From Trichodelitschia bisporula (lineage: Eukaryota > Ascomycota > Dothideomycetes > Phaeotrichales > Phaeotrichaceae): a stretch of 64,000 bases of DNA. Made by a program: the position numbers and the translations under genes. Below the pieces are notes generated by a model that saw only the letters and a list, made by a program, of their open reading frames with translations, was not told the DNA's origin and searched no databases. How positions within the stretch are numbered: position 1 is the stretch's first letter; the number at the start of each line of letters is the position of its first letter. Where the stretch lies: positions 434,001 to 498,000 of the forward strand of contig ML996688.1 of the NCBI GenBank assembly GCA_010356995.1, in the 5' to 3' direction. This document shows, one piece after another, positions 39,552-51,770 of this stretch.

Positions 39552-39839
39552 ATGCCATCAAAGAAGCCGCCACCTGGGCACTTCAACCTCCTCTACTTCG
39601 CCGCATCCTCGTCCTACACCAAGAAGAGCGTGGAGGCATTCAAAGCTCCTGTCAGCGCAGCGGATCTATTTGATCTTCTCGAAGAGCGATATCCTGGAAT
39701 AAAGGATAAAGTGCTTTCGAGCTGTGCTGTCACTGTCAACTACCAGTATGTCGACCTGGACGATGATGGAGATGACCGTGCCATCACTATCAAGGAGGGA
39801 GACGAAGTTGCAATTATACCGCCGGTGAGCTCTGGCTAG
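39552..39839 (+). CDS. cnxG: MoaD/MOCS2A-like molybdopterin synthase sulfur-carrier subunit
   Basis: The small subunit of molybdopterin synthase carries sulfur as a C-terminal thiocarboxylate and delivers it to precursor Z in the large-subunit active site. It is needed for nitrate reductase and other Mo enzymes. The single-exon 95-residue frame has the ubiquitin-like layout: FNLLYFAASSSYTKKS, the ISAADLFDLLEERYPG-like helix (about 39-52), VTVNYQYVDLDDD, then the closing IKEGDEVAIIPPVSSG. The family normally ends in Gly-Gly (IPPVSGG or PPVAGG); here the last residues are Ser-Ser-Gly. The stop follows a GTGAGC that could be read as an intron donor, so an alternative spliced end cannot be excluded, but I found no obvious downstream exon ending in GG. 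Confidence 0.82.
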   Translation: MPSKKPPPGHFNLLYFAASSSYTKKSVEAFKAPVSAADLFDLLEERYPGIKDKVLSSCAVTVNYQYVDLDDDGDDRAITIKEGDEVAIIPPVSSG

Positions 39840-41711
39840 CACGCTGATGAGGGCCATACTTCATGTCACGCATCGACATACGCAATCTCCACGCAGACAC
39901 ACATTCATACCATGCCCAATGCCATCGAGAGTACGCGGCAGGTGCCTAGGACCATCCGAAAACGTCGTGACCGCCCCGCGTGAGCGTGTTTGCCGACGCA
40001 AACAGCCGCGATTTTATCGGATGGCTCTTGAGGATCGTCAGCTTAAGTGATTACGAGGCCTGTTTTCAAGCTGCAAGAGAAGGCGGTGGTACACGTTCTT
40101 GCCAATCGGGTTCGATTGGTTGGTGGCCTATCTGATGGTGGACTGGCTGACTTTGCTGTGGCTTCCCTGATTGCGGTTGTGGGATGACATCCATTGTTGG
40201 GGCGCCGTGGAACTGTTGATCACTGGTAACGAATGGCTTTTTTTAGCAGATTTGAACGGGCTGTGATGTCTGGGGAGCGACGCCACGATGGATAGTGACT
40301 TCAGGCGCAGCAAAGCACGAGGCCGATGTTCAGATTGCTTCACAAGCTGCGGCCTCGATTGACTCGATGGAGTCGAGGAAGTCTTTTCGTAGGTGTTTGC
40401 AGACATGTACCACACAAACTGAACACCCACTGCATCATTCAACGTAAAGTCTGGCACGTTTGGAGGTGTGACGACGCCATTTAGGCTTATAAATAGGCTT
40501 AACCTAAGCGCGAGCCCTTTGGTTTTCCGCACTCCACATTCTAGTTCTAGTTCTAGGGCCGAGGAGGCTCTTGGTGCCGGGGGTGCATTGTGTCTCCACC
40601 CACATCCCGTCCACCATTAAGCTACGGTATGGGCTATTCTTCCCGCGTCGCCCATGTATCGCATCATCTGGAACTATGGGAATGGTCTCTGTTTCGACCT
40701 TTGGTAATGCATCTCGTACGCCTACCCTCTTTTCTTTCTCGAGCCAGGAGCCTTCACGCATACCTCCGTAGAAGAGAGGATCAAGAAAATCCAGATTCCC
40801 ACCATGATTCAAGGCCACCAGCAGCAAGGCGCATGGCATGGTACCGTACGAGTAACGGAGACACACCAGCCACGAGTAAGGCCTCAGGCCCACTGGGATC
40901 CTAGAACTACGAGGAGAACTAGCTCTAGTCCGCAGCGACGCCCGCAGGCGAGGAAAGAGTACGTACCTCGTACATCCGTAGTATGTGACTGAGCAGCGAA
41001 AGAATGATCTGTCTCCCACGTTTCACTTCTCCCTCCTTGGACCATCATTACGAACCGCCAACAAAAAAAGGGATGATGCTGAAAGCCTTGCTATGAAAGA
41101 GCTGAAATGCCTAGACTGGATTGATGGAGTGAAGTACATCCGTAAGCAACGCAATGCGAGTGAGCGAGGGTTAAGGAAATAAGAGAAACGACGAAGAAGG
41201 TCGCGCATGGGAGCCTGAAAGCAGCTGCTTCCATTTGATGCCAATTCGTAGGTAAGTTGGTAAGGAAGGAAGCAAGCGTATCCAAAAAGGTGCCTTAATT
41301 GCATTGCCCTCCTTGTTCCCCCAGTTTCCCCCTCCCCCAAAAAAACAGCTTTCTCCGCTTTTCATCCCATCACCCAACCAAATATCATCACGTCGCATTC
41401 CATTGTCTATCCCCACCCCATTCCCCATTTCTTTCAGCCAAGTTCATCACCAAAGTTATCAATCCACAAAGCAAAAACTGGCAGAGTGACGCGGTTCCCG
41501 GCTCCGGCGCTGGTTCCGTCGAATCCAAGACTCCCCCCCCCCCGCCCCCTCTCCGCCGTAACGTTTCCTGCTGCCGTCGCACGGAGCCCTGCAGCTTGCT
41601 GACCTGGCCCACATCGCTCTTCTTTCAGGTCCGCCAGCGCCGACTTCAAACCACCGACTCTCCGACCTCTGGCCTTCCGAACCCGCACTTGCACTCTAAC
41701 CAGTACGTCCC
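39840..41711. other. Intergenic region between MoaD-like gene and Zn2Cys6 regulator
   Basis: 1.9 kb without a supportable gene. About 41300-41700 is pyrimidine-rich on the plus strand (including an 11-C run near 41538), fitting a long leader for the transcription-factor gene. Confidence 0.55.
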
Positions 41712-44479
41712 ATGGCGTCTAACGCGACCAACCACTACCTTACAACAACATCATATAATCATTCCATAAAGCAGCTTCACAACCAACACGAACCTCCTTC
41801 CCAACATCGTCCAAGTCAAAACCAAGCTCATCTCCCGCCTTTAGGTCAAGCTCTCAAGTTACCCGGACTGTCGGGCCCGGACCCCGCCCTCAGTGTGAGC
41901 AGCTTGGATACTACATTAGGCGGAGGTGAGGATGCAAACGACACCACGGCAAATCTAAGTCCGCAACAGCCCGGCACGTCTTCGCACCCGGGGTGCGTCT
42001 CTCTGCCTTTCGCCGTGATGCCGAAAACTAATCTCGAGCAGGTCGGCTTCAAAAGGCCCCGAGTCAAAGCGCTCACGCGCTTGCGATTCCTGCCGTGGCT
42101 TAAAAGTCAAGTGCCAACCAGGGGGAGAGCATCCCCAAAACGCTTGTAGGCGATGTGCAAAGGCCAACCGCACTTGCATTGTTACGCCTCCGACGAAGAA
42201 GAGGACGAGGAAGACCGACAACAAAGTCGCCGACCTGGAACGCAAGCTGGACGAACTCAAAGCCAGGCTTGAGTTGACCGAGGAACAGAAAGAGAAGGAC
42301 AGGGCGAAGGAAAGGGCAAGGGACAGGCCTGAGGAACGGGATCCACCCACCATGATGCCCAAGCCTCCCGTCAAGAGGCAGCTAAGCCCGTCGCACTCCC
42401 CGTACGACTACTACCCACCGGACACGAAATCGGTTCCTGACATTCGCTCGTCTTCGCTGACGGTGGGACATGACGACAGATCACCGAACAAAAGATATCG
42501 CGTGTTGGGCAATGAAGTGAGTGTGCTTGTGGGGAGGGGATGTTCGCATGGTTGGCTAACTCGCTGTAGCCTCGATGTGGTAACGAGCGGTCTCAGAACG
42601 AGTTTGTGGAGAATGCAGGCCGAGACGAACGAGGGGCAAGCATCTACAACCAGCGGGGCCCTGTAGTTTTCGACCATTCGGATATTGATGGCAAAATCGA
42701 TGCGATCATCTCCCATCGAACCGCGGAACATCTCTTCGACCGTTACGTCCACGAGTTCGTACCTAACTTCCCTGCCGTCACCTTCCCGCCTGGAACCAAA
42801 GCCAGCGATGTTCGGAGAAACAAGCCTATACTGTTCTTGTCCATCCTCAGCAGCACGTGCTTTGGCGCCGGGCTTGATGATGACACGCAAAGTCGGTTGG
42901 AGGAGGTTCTGCGCGAGCAATTCGCGACCAGCATGTGGAAGAACGGAGAGAAGAGCTTGGAGCTGATCCAGTCCCTTCAGGTCCGTCCGTGTTGCGACTC
43001 GACGATGCGTTCTAACTTGCGTGTAGGTTGCAACGCTCTGGTACCGCCCTCCGGAAAACTTCGAGCAGCATATGCACTATCAGATGGTGCACATGTCTGC
43101 GGTTATGGCTATCGACATTGGTATGGGTAAGCGGGGGCCGGTGTGGAAGAAGCTTTTCCCCAATGACCAGCGGCCTCAAGACCAACGACCCCGACTCCCC
43201 AGTGTCCATGATAATGCCGAAGCTCGGCGGGCTTGGTTGGTGTGCTACTTTCTCTGCATCAGCATCACGATGATTCTGCGACGGCCCATCCTCGTTCGGT
43301 TTACAGACTATATGGAAGACTGCCTCGCCTACCTCGAGACGGCCGAGGATGCGCTTCCGTCGGACAAAATACTGTGCCAACACGTCAAGCTTGCCAATAT
43401 TGCCGAGCGAATCGCAGCGGAATTTCACATGGACGACCCAGCCGTCAGCCTTTCAATCCAGGATGGCAAAGTTACTACGAGCATCAAACGCTTTGAAGAA
43501 AACCTGGCCGATGTCCGGACTCGAGTCATCGATGACAAGGCCTTGTTACTCGCCGAGCATGTCACCAACCTCTATCTCCACGAAATCGCTCTACACTCAC
43601 AGAACAACGTCGAGGATTTCAAGACGCCGTTTACGGAAGAAACTTTCAAGAACTCAGCGGGCCCGAGTGTCCTTGGTCCTCATCACATCCAGGCCTTGAC
43701 AGCATGCCAAACGTCATGTCACAAGATCCTCCATACATTCCTGTCCCTTGAAATTGACGTCATCTACGTCTTGCCCGTCCTCTTTTGTGAGTGTGTGAGA
43801 TGCTGCCGATGTGCACAAGCTTACAAGTTTAGGTGTACGGTGCATTTACGCTATGGTAGTCATGATCAAGCTGTACATGGCCGCGAGCTCGGAGGATCTG
43901 GCAAACGTCATCAAGAAGGATGACCTTCGAATCGAGCAATACCTTGGGGAGCTGGAGCAGAGGTTCCAGACGATAATGTCGCGCGATGCGAGGAGCCCTC
44001 ATTCCAAATTCTTCTACGTCATCCGTCGCCTTGCCGAAAAGTATCAAAACATCAAGCAGGGCAAGGGAGGCCCCCTCAGCAGAAGGGCCACGCCTCCGAC
44101 AGGCCAAGAGGTCCGGCAAGCGGGGAACGCGGTCATGCAGCCTGCCCAAGGACTTGATCTCCTTAGCCAAGCAGCCATGGGGAACAACTACAGCAACGGG
44201 GCGATGCCGGCCAACGGGCAGGTCCAACAGCCTCCCATGGTACCGCAGGCGGGTTGGTACCAGCCGGTGTCAACGGATGCAGGCGGCATGCCCATGGACC
44301 CGAATTACCAGTATGCGGGTGGGATGCCCATGTACGACGCGTTCGACTACGGCCTCCAGGGGATGAACCTAGTGATCGACGGGGCGATATCCGGCCTTTT
44401 TGGGCCAGATACGTTCTGGAACGTGGATCAGTCTACGAATATGTATCCGCAGAACGGCGGAAATGGCGGATGGGGTTAA
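41712..44479 (+). CDS. Fungal Zn(II)2Cys6 transcription factor
   Basis: Nuclear DNA-binding regulator, targets unknown. Five exons (41712-41992, 42042-42516, 42570-42980, 43027-43786, 43833-44479) give 857 residues. The binuclear zinc cluster is at about 108-139 with spacing CX2CX6CX10CX2CX6C (ACDSCRGLKVKC, then ACRRCAKANRTC), followed by a basic linker TKKRTRK and a coiled-coil dimerisation stretch (VADLERKLDELKARLELTEEQKEK, about 153-177, in part). The middle region (about 270-620) is the helical fungal regulatory domain. The tail (about 690-857) is Gln/Pro/Gly/Met-rich and could be an activation region. The zinc cluster is intact only if the first intron is spliced at GTGCGT/CAG, which is why this model was chosen. 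A War1-like relationship is possible, but I cannot confirm it. Confidence 0.9.
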
Positions 44480-45776
44480 AGGAGCAAGAGCCATTCCGAA
44501 AAAGTCGTGGCCGCCTTTGGCCAAGTTACTGAGTATAAGGCGGGAACTATTCCGGAGGCGTGCCATAACTTTTTTTCGGATGGCCCTTGGAGGAGACAGA
44601 GAATGATGAGGGGGTCATAGGCGTATTTTCGGGATTCGGATTCACCGGCGTCGTGGAGTCTTGGGCTACAGTGGGGTTGGAGGAGTTTGGTTGCTCAACA
44701 CATTCTTCAGTCGTGGGCAATTCAGGTAACGGGTGTTTGGAAAGGGCTGCGGAGTTGGAGGCGAATACGGGGAAGAGTAACACTCTGTACTAATCACTTG
44801 ACACTCTCATCAGTGTATATGTACATATGATGAATGCACGTTGACCAACGGCCAAGAATGAAGGGGGTCAGATGAGCAGGCAGGATGCAAGCACCTGGTT
44901 ACCGTACCGAGGACCGGTAGACTATCCCTGAGATGCTGTGCAGATGAACCGAGCATCCCGTATGGCGTGCGTACATGCGTAATGCACAATGCACACATGG
45001 CGACGGGGAGGGGGTTGTTGCAGCGCAACTGTGGCAGGCAGCGGGCAGGTGAAGCAAGCGAGCCAGCATCCTGTAAGCAAGCATCCTGCAAGCCCCTCAT
45101 CTCATCTTCGAGTCCAGATGGTTGAGGCCTCGGATCTCTTGTTTGCCCTTAGATGATGCCCCTCTACCGTATGCCCTCCAACCCCTCTCCATACTCACTC
45201 CCCCCTGGCGGTTCGGCGGGTTGGACTGTGCTAAATAAGGACTAGCGGAAGGTGGCTTGTTTGCGGGGTTTAAGCCTTAAAAAGGTGGCGCTATGACGCG
45301 CTAAGTTAAGGTTATTACCGGCGGTCCATGGGTGGGCCGAAGGGAAGGGAGTTGCCGTGTACGCCCCCTCAACGACCAAAAGTCTTTGCATTTGTTTGCG
45401 GGGAAACTTGCGCGAGAGATCCTTAGCATATCGTACCGTAACTTCCTGGCAAGGGTGGCAAGTGGATCAACTGAGACCAGTCTGTTCTCGGTGCTAGCTC
45501 GTGGTCCCCTGAGCCCTTTGAGCTTGTCAGCACCGACATCGCATCTCCTCGCCATCGCACTTCTCATGCTCTGTCATGAGCTCCCTCCCTTAGTTCTAGT
45601 ACATCCCCCTCCTTGAATACCAGTCGTTCTTAACTGCTATCCGAGCGGTGTGACGACTTCTCTATTTCCCCCACTCAACATTATTCTTACCGTTGGGAAC
45701 CTCCGCGACATTCCATGTTCCGCAGGGACGACACGAGCAGGAGCCCATACGTCATACATCACGGCCCTTCGCCATC
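44480..45776. other. Intergenic region between transcription factor and MFS transporter
   Basis: No gene seen. A short imperfect direct repeat of a GCAAGC...CATCCTG unit occurs near 45054-45090. The final ~250 bp is a pyrimidine-rich leader. Confidence 0.5.
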
Positions 45777-48110
45777 ATGGTTCGCAAGCCCGAGCGCAAG
45801 CTGCCGGTGCAGCAACTCACTATTCTGGGTATATATTCCTATCTCAATAGAAAGCCCTTGGTAGCCTTCCACGTGCTAATCACAATATCAATCAAACAGC
45901 AATTGCGAGACTTAGCGAGCCAATAACCCTTACGTCCATCTTCCCTTACTTGCCGGAGATGATCGAGTCCTTTGGCGTCCCGGAGACTGATATTGCATTC
46001 TGGGCCGGTACTGCGTCCGCCATGTTCTCCGTCAGCCAATGTTTGACCGCCGTGTCGTGGGGGCGCGCATCCGATAGGTTTGGGCGCAAGTACATTGTGC
46101 TGCTCGGACTGGTGAACGCCATGATCACAAGCTTGATCTGGGGTTTCTCTACCTCGCTCCCCATGGCAATAACTGCGCGCGCGCTGAGTGGCGCCGGCAG
46201 CGGTAATGTGGGCATCATCAGAACCATGGTTGCCGAAATGTGCCCTTGGAAGGTGGGTGGGGGTGGCATGGCGCTTTTGCCCTCATGGTTACCGTGCTGA
46301 CGCTTGAATTACAGGAACTCCAGCCCAGGGCTTTCAGCCTGATGCCTCTCGTCTACAGCATTGGGAGTGTCCTAGGTCCAGCCTTTGGCGGCGCCTTGTC
46401 GAATCCCTACCGCCGCAAACCGTCCGAGGGTCCGGATGATCCTCGCGGGCATGGTGGTCTGCTCTGGCGCTACCCGTACGCCCTGCCAAACATTGTGTCG
46501 TCGGTGTTTTTCCTCATTGGCATTACAGTCGGCGTGCTCTTCTTGAAAGAAACGCTCGACTCTAAGCGAGGTCAGCCGGATTACGGCCTTTTGCTGGGTC
46601 AGAAATTGCAGGGGGTGGTTGTAAGAGGCGTCACTCGGGCAAAGAACATTTGGCGGCAAGCGCGGGGTGCTGAAACAGAACCGCTCCTGCGCGCCAATCG
46701 CCCGTATACCCCGCCGAAGGATGAGGAGTCCTCGGTGCCTTTGGCCCCGACGACGAAGCGTGAAAGCGCGCCCGGATACCGAGAGGTAATCACACGTCAA
46801 ACGGCGCTAAACCTGGTGGTATACACACTGCTGGCAATGCACTCCACGGCATTTGATCAGCTGCTCCCAGTGTTCATGCATCATCCAAGAGCGGGAAAGA
46901 ACGTAGATGAGATTAAGCTGCCGCTAAATTTCAATCGTGGTTTTGGTTTAAGTAGGGCTGCCATTTCTTTTCCCCACAACGCCGCATGACGCGCATTACC
47001 CGATCTTCAGCCTTGATAGGCTTTTTTTCGTCTGTTATCACTGACTAAAGAATTACCCTTCTAGGATCTAGCCGGATCGGAGCCTTGTTCACGGTGAACG
47101 GATTCGTAGGCATCTTCTACCAATTTTTCCTGTTTCCGCCGTTGGCGCGCCGCTACGGCGTGCTCCACTGTCTGCGCATCGTCCTTTCGGTACTAACAGT
47201 AGTATACGTTTTCGTACCATTCGCGACGCTCGTGCCAAATGAGAACGGCGCACAGGCCGCGCTCTTTGGCCTCTGGCTCGTCAAGAGCCTGTGCTGCATC
47301 TTTGCCTTTCCCTGCTCTACTATTCTGCTGACCAACACGGCGAGCTCGCTGCGCGTCCTGGGCACGGTCAACGGTATCGCAACCAGCACGGGCGCCGTGG
47401 GACGAGCCATCGGCCCGAGCGTCGCGGGAGTAGTCTTCAGCCGGGGCGTGCGCCGCAATTTCATCATCGCCCCGTTCTGGCTCCTCTCGCTTGTTGCAGC
47501 TTGTTCTGCAGTGGTGAGTGCCTGGTTAGTCGAGGGCGAGGGGTTCGGAGGCGACGACGATGACGCGGCTGATGAGAGCGACGAGGATAAGCTGGATGGG
47601 GCTGAGGGGGATGATGAGCCGGTGGAGGAGTACGATGAGCTAGACGAGGAGGACGAGGTGCCAGAGGGCGACTTTGCGCCGCTGCTCAGCCGCGCCTCTA
47701 CGCTGTCGCGCGGCCGCGAGCGGGCGTATAGCTTTGGATCGGCTGGGCAGCGCGGCTCGGGGTGGGGTTACAGCATGGGCGGGGCGAGCCCAGGCGGGGC
47801 TGGTCTGGGCCCGGAGGGGACGCGCAGCGCCTCACTTGCGTCGGCGGCGATTACGGAGGGGAGCAGCGAAGTCGGCGATGGGGACTACGAGGGAGCGGAT
47901 GCAGAGGCCGGGTTTTCCGGGTGGGCGCCGCTGGTGCAGACTGGATCGGCGCCTGGACGGGGTGCGGTGGAGGCGAGGCGTCCGTCGATGGGTGTGAGGA
48001 GGAGGAGGAGTAGTGTCCCCATTGGGATGGGGATGGGGTTTAGGCGGATGAGCTCGAATTTGGGGACGAGTAGGAGTGGGTATGGGGATGGGGGGGGGCT
48101 GGCGGGGTAG
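45777..48110 (+). CDS. Major facilitator superfamily transporter with acidic cytosolic tail (YCR023C-like)
   Basis: Membrane transporter of unknown substrate. Exons 45777-45828, 45900-46252, 46315-46945 and 47065-48110 encode 693 residues. It shows two six-helix halves. Motif A GRASDRFGRK is in the first half, followed by ARALSGAGSGNVGIIRT. A central loop of about 100 residues carries basic and acidic patches. The second half starts with TALNLVVYTLLAMHS. After the last helix (about 520) comes a ~170-residue tail: a strongly acidic block (GGDDDDAADESDED and EEYDELDEEDE), then LLSRASTLSRGRER and Gly/Ser/Arg-rich sequence. The overall arrangement resembles the fungal/plant ZIFL and yeast YCR023C group. 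Intron 3 uses an unusual GTTTAAG donor, chosen because it alone restores the frame. Confidence 0.88.
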
Positions 48111-48525
48111 TGTTGGCTTGGATGTGGTGCGTGCGTTTGTGGAGTTTGGAGGGGTGCGTGGAGGGGAGAGCGGGGTGTGGCGCTTGGAGGGGGAGGGGTT
48201 GTGATTAGCGAGGCTGAGAAGGGAGCGGTGTGGATGTGGGTTGGGTTTTGGGGTGGACCGAGATAGGAAGTCTGGTGGCGTTAAGCCTTTTTTGGTTCGA
48301 TGAGGCGGTTACAGTGGGCACGAGGACTGAGGGGTAGAGAGGTTGAATAGTCCGTGGCATTTTTACATGAATGAGGATTCTAGCGATATACCGTGGCGCA
48401 TATACGTCGAGCATGGTCCAGCAGCTGGGCAATGCGATGCGCGCGCGAATGTACAGAAGCGCGGCTCCCGCTACTTCCATACATTGTGTGTATGCACAAT
48501 TGCGGGAATGCGCATGACGGCCGAA

Positions 48526-48570
48526 CAGCGTGCCGGGAACAGGCGTGCCGGTAACAGGCGTGCCGGTAAC
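48526..48570 (+). repeat. 15-bp tandem repeat, three copies
   Basis: Unit AGGCGTGCCGGTAAC; the last two copies are identical and the first differs at two positions. Confidence 0.85.
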
Positions 48571-49847
48571 ATGTACGATACGACAGCCTTTCGGGATACA
48601 GTATCGCGGGAAGCGAGCGGCGTGATCTGGAGAAGCAAGTCAGCCAGCCAGACTCGCGCCCCCCCTCCCCGCACGCCAGACCAACGGCTCCCTTCCGCAT
48701 CCAGACACGGAGCATCCGGCTGCGCGGGCCTGCGCGGGTTAGTGCCGGGTTACAGGCGCGCTGTTGCGACGACGCCGGCTGGCGGGCCAGGGTTATCCGA
48801 AGAATTCATGGCCGGCCTGCCCAGGTGTCTTCGCGGACGGGAACGGTCGCCACTTTCTCGAGTGGGCCGGGAATCTGCAGCCTGGGTGCCTTGCATTAGC
48901 GCCCCTCGTCCCACTCGAGCAAGTCAAGTCACGACAACACAAGCGCATGTCGAGAAAAAAGCAGCATCTCCACCTCCGCCGCTACCGTACTCCCCGTCTC
49001 GTCCGATCTCCAGCTGCAGCTAGCCGGATATCGGGGCCGCCGTACCGGTACCAACCGCTGACCTCCCTGCCGCAACCAGCGCCTAACTGCTGCAGCCGCC
49101 GCTGCAACCGCTGCCACCGCGATGACAACTGACACCTGACACGCTTGACACTGACAAGACCGGGCCTGCGACCCGCATGCACCAGGCCGGAGACGTGGGG
49201 GCCGCGCGACGCGCCCGCCAAGTCGCAGCAGCGCGAGGCGAGGCGCCGGATCAGCGTGATATCAGCGTAGGATCTAGCCGCGCGCTCCAGCCGGGCCAGC
49301 CGGGCCGGTCGGGCCAGGATTGCGACCCGGATGCGCGCTGTGGAGCCGACGTGTGAAGTACCATCAGCGCGCGCGTGGCCGTGCCTGTGTGGACGGGGGA
49401 AGGGGCGGCTACCGTCGCACACGATAGACTGGGTAGGCATGCATAGTAGGATTTACCATACTATGCGGTACCGACGTGGTAGCGTGGGGTTTGGCGAGGG
49501 GGTTAATATACGAGTCGAACAAGCGCGCGGCGAGGGCAGCGCAAGCGGGGCGGGGCGGTGGGCCGATATACCCCGACATATTTGTTTTCCCCCTCCCACT
49601 TCACCGCATCCCCCGTAGGTGCCGTCCCCCATTTCAATTCCCCGTTTCTGGTTCCTTTCCTATCCCCAGGCTACGCGCGCACCTACCGCGCCGTGCCAGC
49701 GCAACGCACAGCATGCCAGCGTATACCCATCGCCCACGGGCCCGAAACAAGCCCAGCGGGCCAAGTCATAACCTTAACCGCAATTTATATACACGGCGCC
49801 AAGCGCAGCCGGGCACTGTATTAAGGTACGCCGGCGCACCTCGCATG

Positions 49848-49871
49848 CCCCCCCCCCCCCCCCCCCCCCCC
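49848..49871 (+). repeat. Poly-C homopolymer of 24 bases
   Basis: Uninterrupted run of cytosines in a GC-rich intergenic stretch. Assembly or sequencing length may be inexact. Confidence 0.9.
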
Positions 49872-50546
49872 GGCCCGCTCTGCAAAGCTTTTGTAAGCCC
49901 ACCTGATGCCTCGCAGGGCCGGTGCATTGCATCCCATGCCAGGAAAAACGGCTGTCCGTTCCTGATAATGGGGGCGCCGGGGGGAGGGGGTTAGCGCGGG
50001 TGGGCGATGGTGAATGAGCACCCCTGGACACCCGGCCTTCCCGGTCCTCCCACTCCCCAGGCTTTGTGGGTTCGGTTTTGGATTGAGAGTGGCTGCCCGA
50101 TCGGCTTCGCGCGCGGGGGCGTTGGGACGTGCGATGACCGTGCGCTTGGGGGTGGGGAACGACTACTGCGTACGCGCGGGGCGTGGGGAGGGGGGGTATG
50201 GGATACCAATATGTTCTTTATCCCCCCCCCTTTCCTCTTCTACCATCCCCCAGCCCTGTCCACCACATTCTCTTGCCTCCCTCCTGCCCATCTACGGTCC
50301 AAGCGCTTGGCCATATATAGACCGTTCGGCGGCGTCATATCAACCGCCAACGCACCTACCCCTCACTCACTCCCATCCCCACGCTTATAACCCCACCCCA
50401 CCCACGCGCCGCAGGTGAGGGACCTGCAGCCTTTCGCGCCCGCCTCGTCGACTCTTTTCCAACAGCACTTCCTTCCATCACCCCTGCGAGATCGGGGTCC
50501 GGGGGGAACAGCAGCAGGCCAGCTAAACATACGAAGGACGCTGACA

Positions 50547-51770
50547 ATGACCGATCCCAACCTCCACGTCCACCACTACAACCCCGCCGTCGACCGGGCC
50601 CGCGCCGCCGCCTTGGCGAAGCAGCGCATCAAACGCCTCGTCGACGCGTACGCCCAGGGCCGTCCGCTGTTCCCGCGAGCTGTGCTCGAAGACGTGGATC
50701 GCCAGCTGTCGGCCGCGCCGGCCGTGGTTACGATTGAGGACTTCGAGGGCGTGCGCAAGGAGTACAAGCTGGATAAGTCGCGCGTGCGCCCGCGCAAGTC
50801 GCAGTATCCCCGCGGCCGCGTCAAGTGAGCTTCATCCCCCGTCAGGGCGCCGCATGCCTTGCCCCTCCCCCTTCCCCACTCAGCACCCCGCTAACCTCCT
50901 CCCCAGAGTCGTCTGGCGCCCCGCCTACCACTCCTACGAGCAGCTCGTGCACGACGCAGAAGCGCGCTGCGGGCCGCCATACCCCGCGCCCATCACGCTG
51001 GGCCTGTATGTGCAAGACGTGCCCAGCTACCCGCTGCGGCAAGTGGCGAGCGAATTCGAGCACCACCGCGGCGCATGGGAAGCCAGCGGGGCAAGCTCTA
51101 CACTGATAGCCGCGCTAGCAGCCGCGCCCGTCGCCCGCCGCATCACGAAGATCGTCGCCTTCGGTCTCGGGTCACTGAGCCGGCTCGGGTGCCCGGACAC
51201 GACGCGCGCGGCCGTGACGCAGCACTGCGCGCTCGTCGCCATGGCGGCGGCGCTGCGCGACTTGCATGGCCGGGGGGTTGCGTGCTACGCCCAGGACCCG
51301 GCGTACACGGATGTTGACGCTGACATCCTGGCTCGGCTGGGCGTTGGGGTGGTGGATGATCCGCGCGGGTTTTTGGCGGTGGATGAGCGCACGCTCGTAT
51401 TTGCCGTCAGTCCTGATGTGCCGGTCAAGCAGATTGTCGTGGATGGGCCTTGGCCGGCTGCGATGGTGTGGAATACGGTTTTGCCTGAAGCGCGGCAGAT
51501 GCGCGAATGGAGCCCGATTGAGGGGCCGGATGGGTTGCTGGTTACTGTTAGGTATGTGTTACTGGGAGGGGCTGTTTCTTCTTGGTATACTGACGTCGCA
51601 GTCCGTTTTGCACGGATCCCGATTCGCTGCGTGTCCGCGACATGGTGCAGCATTACGACGAGGCACCATTCCACACGGGCCGGTTACAGTGGGGGCGCTT
51701 GTCGATGTACACCCGACGGAGAGTGTCGCGGAGTGCGCGGATGGGAGGGATCAAGGCTTCGGTAGAGTGA
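50547..51770 (+). CDS. SRR1-domain protein
   Basis: Family named for Arabidopsis SRR1 (light/clock signalling); yeast Ber1 (microtubule-related, benomyl phenotype) belongs to it. The biochemical role is unknown. Exons 50547-50824, 50907-51551 and 51602-51770 encode 363 residues. The SRR1 domain covers about 145-300: ITKIVAFGLGSLSR, a following hydrophobic helix (QHCALVAMAAALRDL), CYAQDPAYTDVDADILARLGV, VVDDPRGFLAVDERTLVFAVSPDVPVKQIV and the aromatic WPAAMVWNTVLPE. The N-terminal part is a charged helical region (YNPAVDRARAAALAKQRIK). The frame is open upstream to 50415, but MTDPNLHVHHY is the more typical start. Tandem with, and same strand as, the SHB17-like gene. Confidence 0.9.

Larger units (their letters stand above)
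48111..50546. other. Intergenic region with repeats and C homopolymer
   Basis: 2.4 kb with no supportable gene. It contains a 15-bp minisatellite (48526-48570), GC-rich CTG/CCG-rich sequence around 49050-49350, a 24-base C run (49848-49871), and a pyrimidine-rich leader before the SRR1-like gene. Confidence 0.55.
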
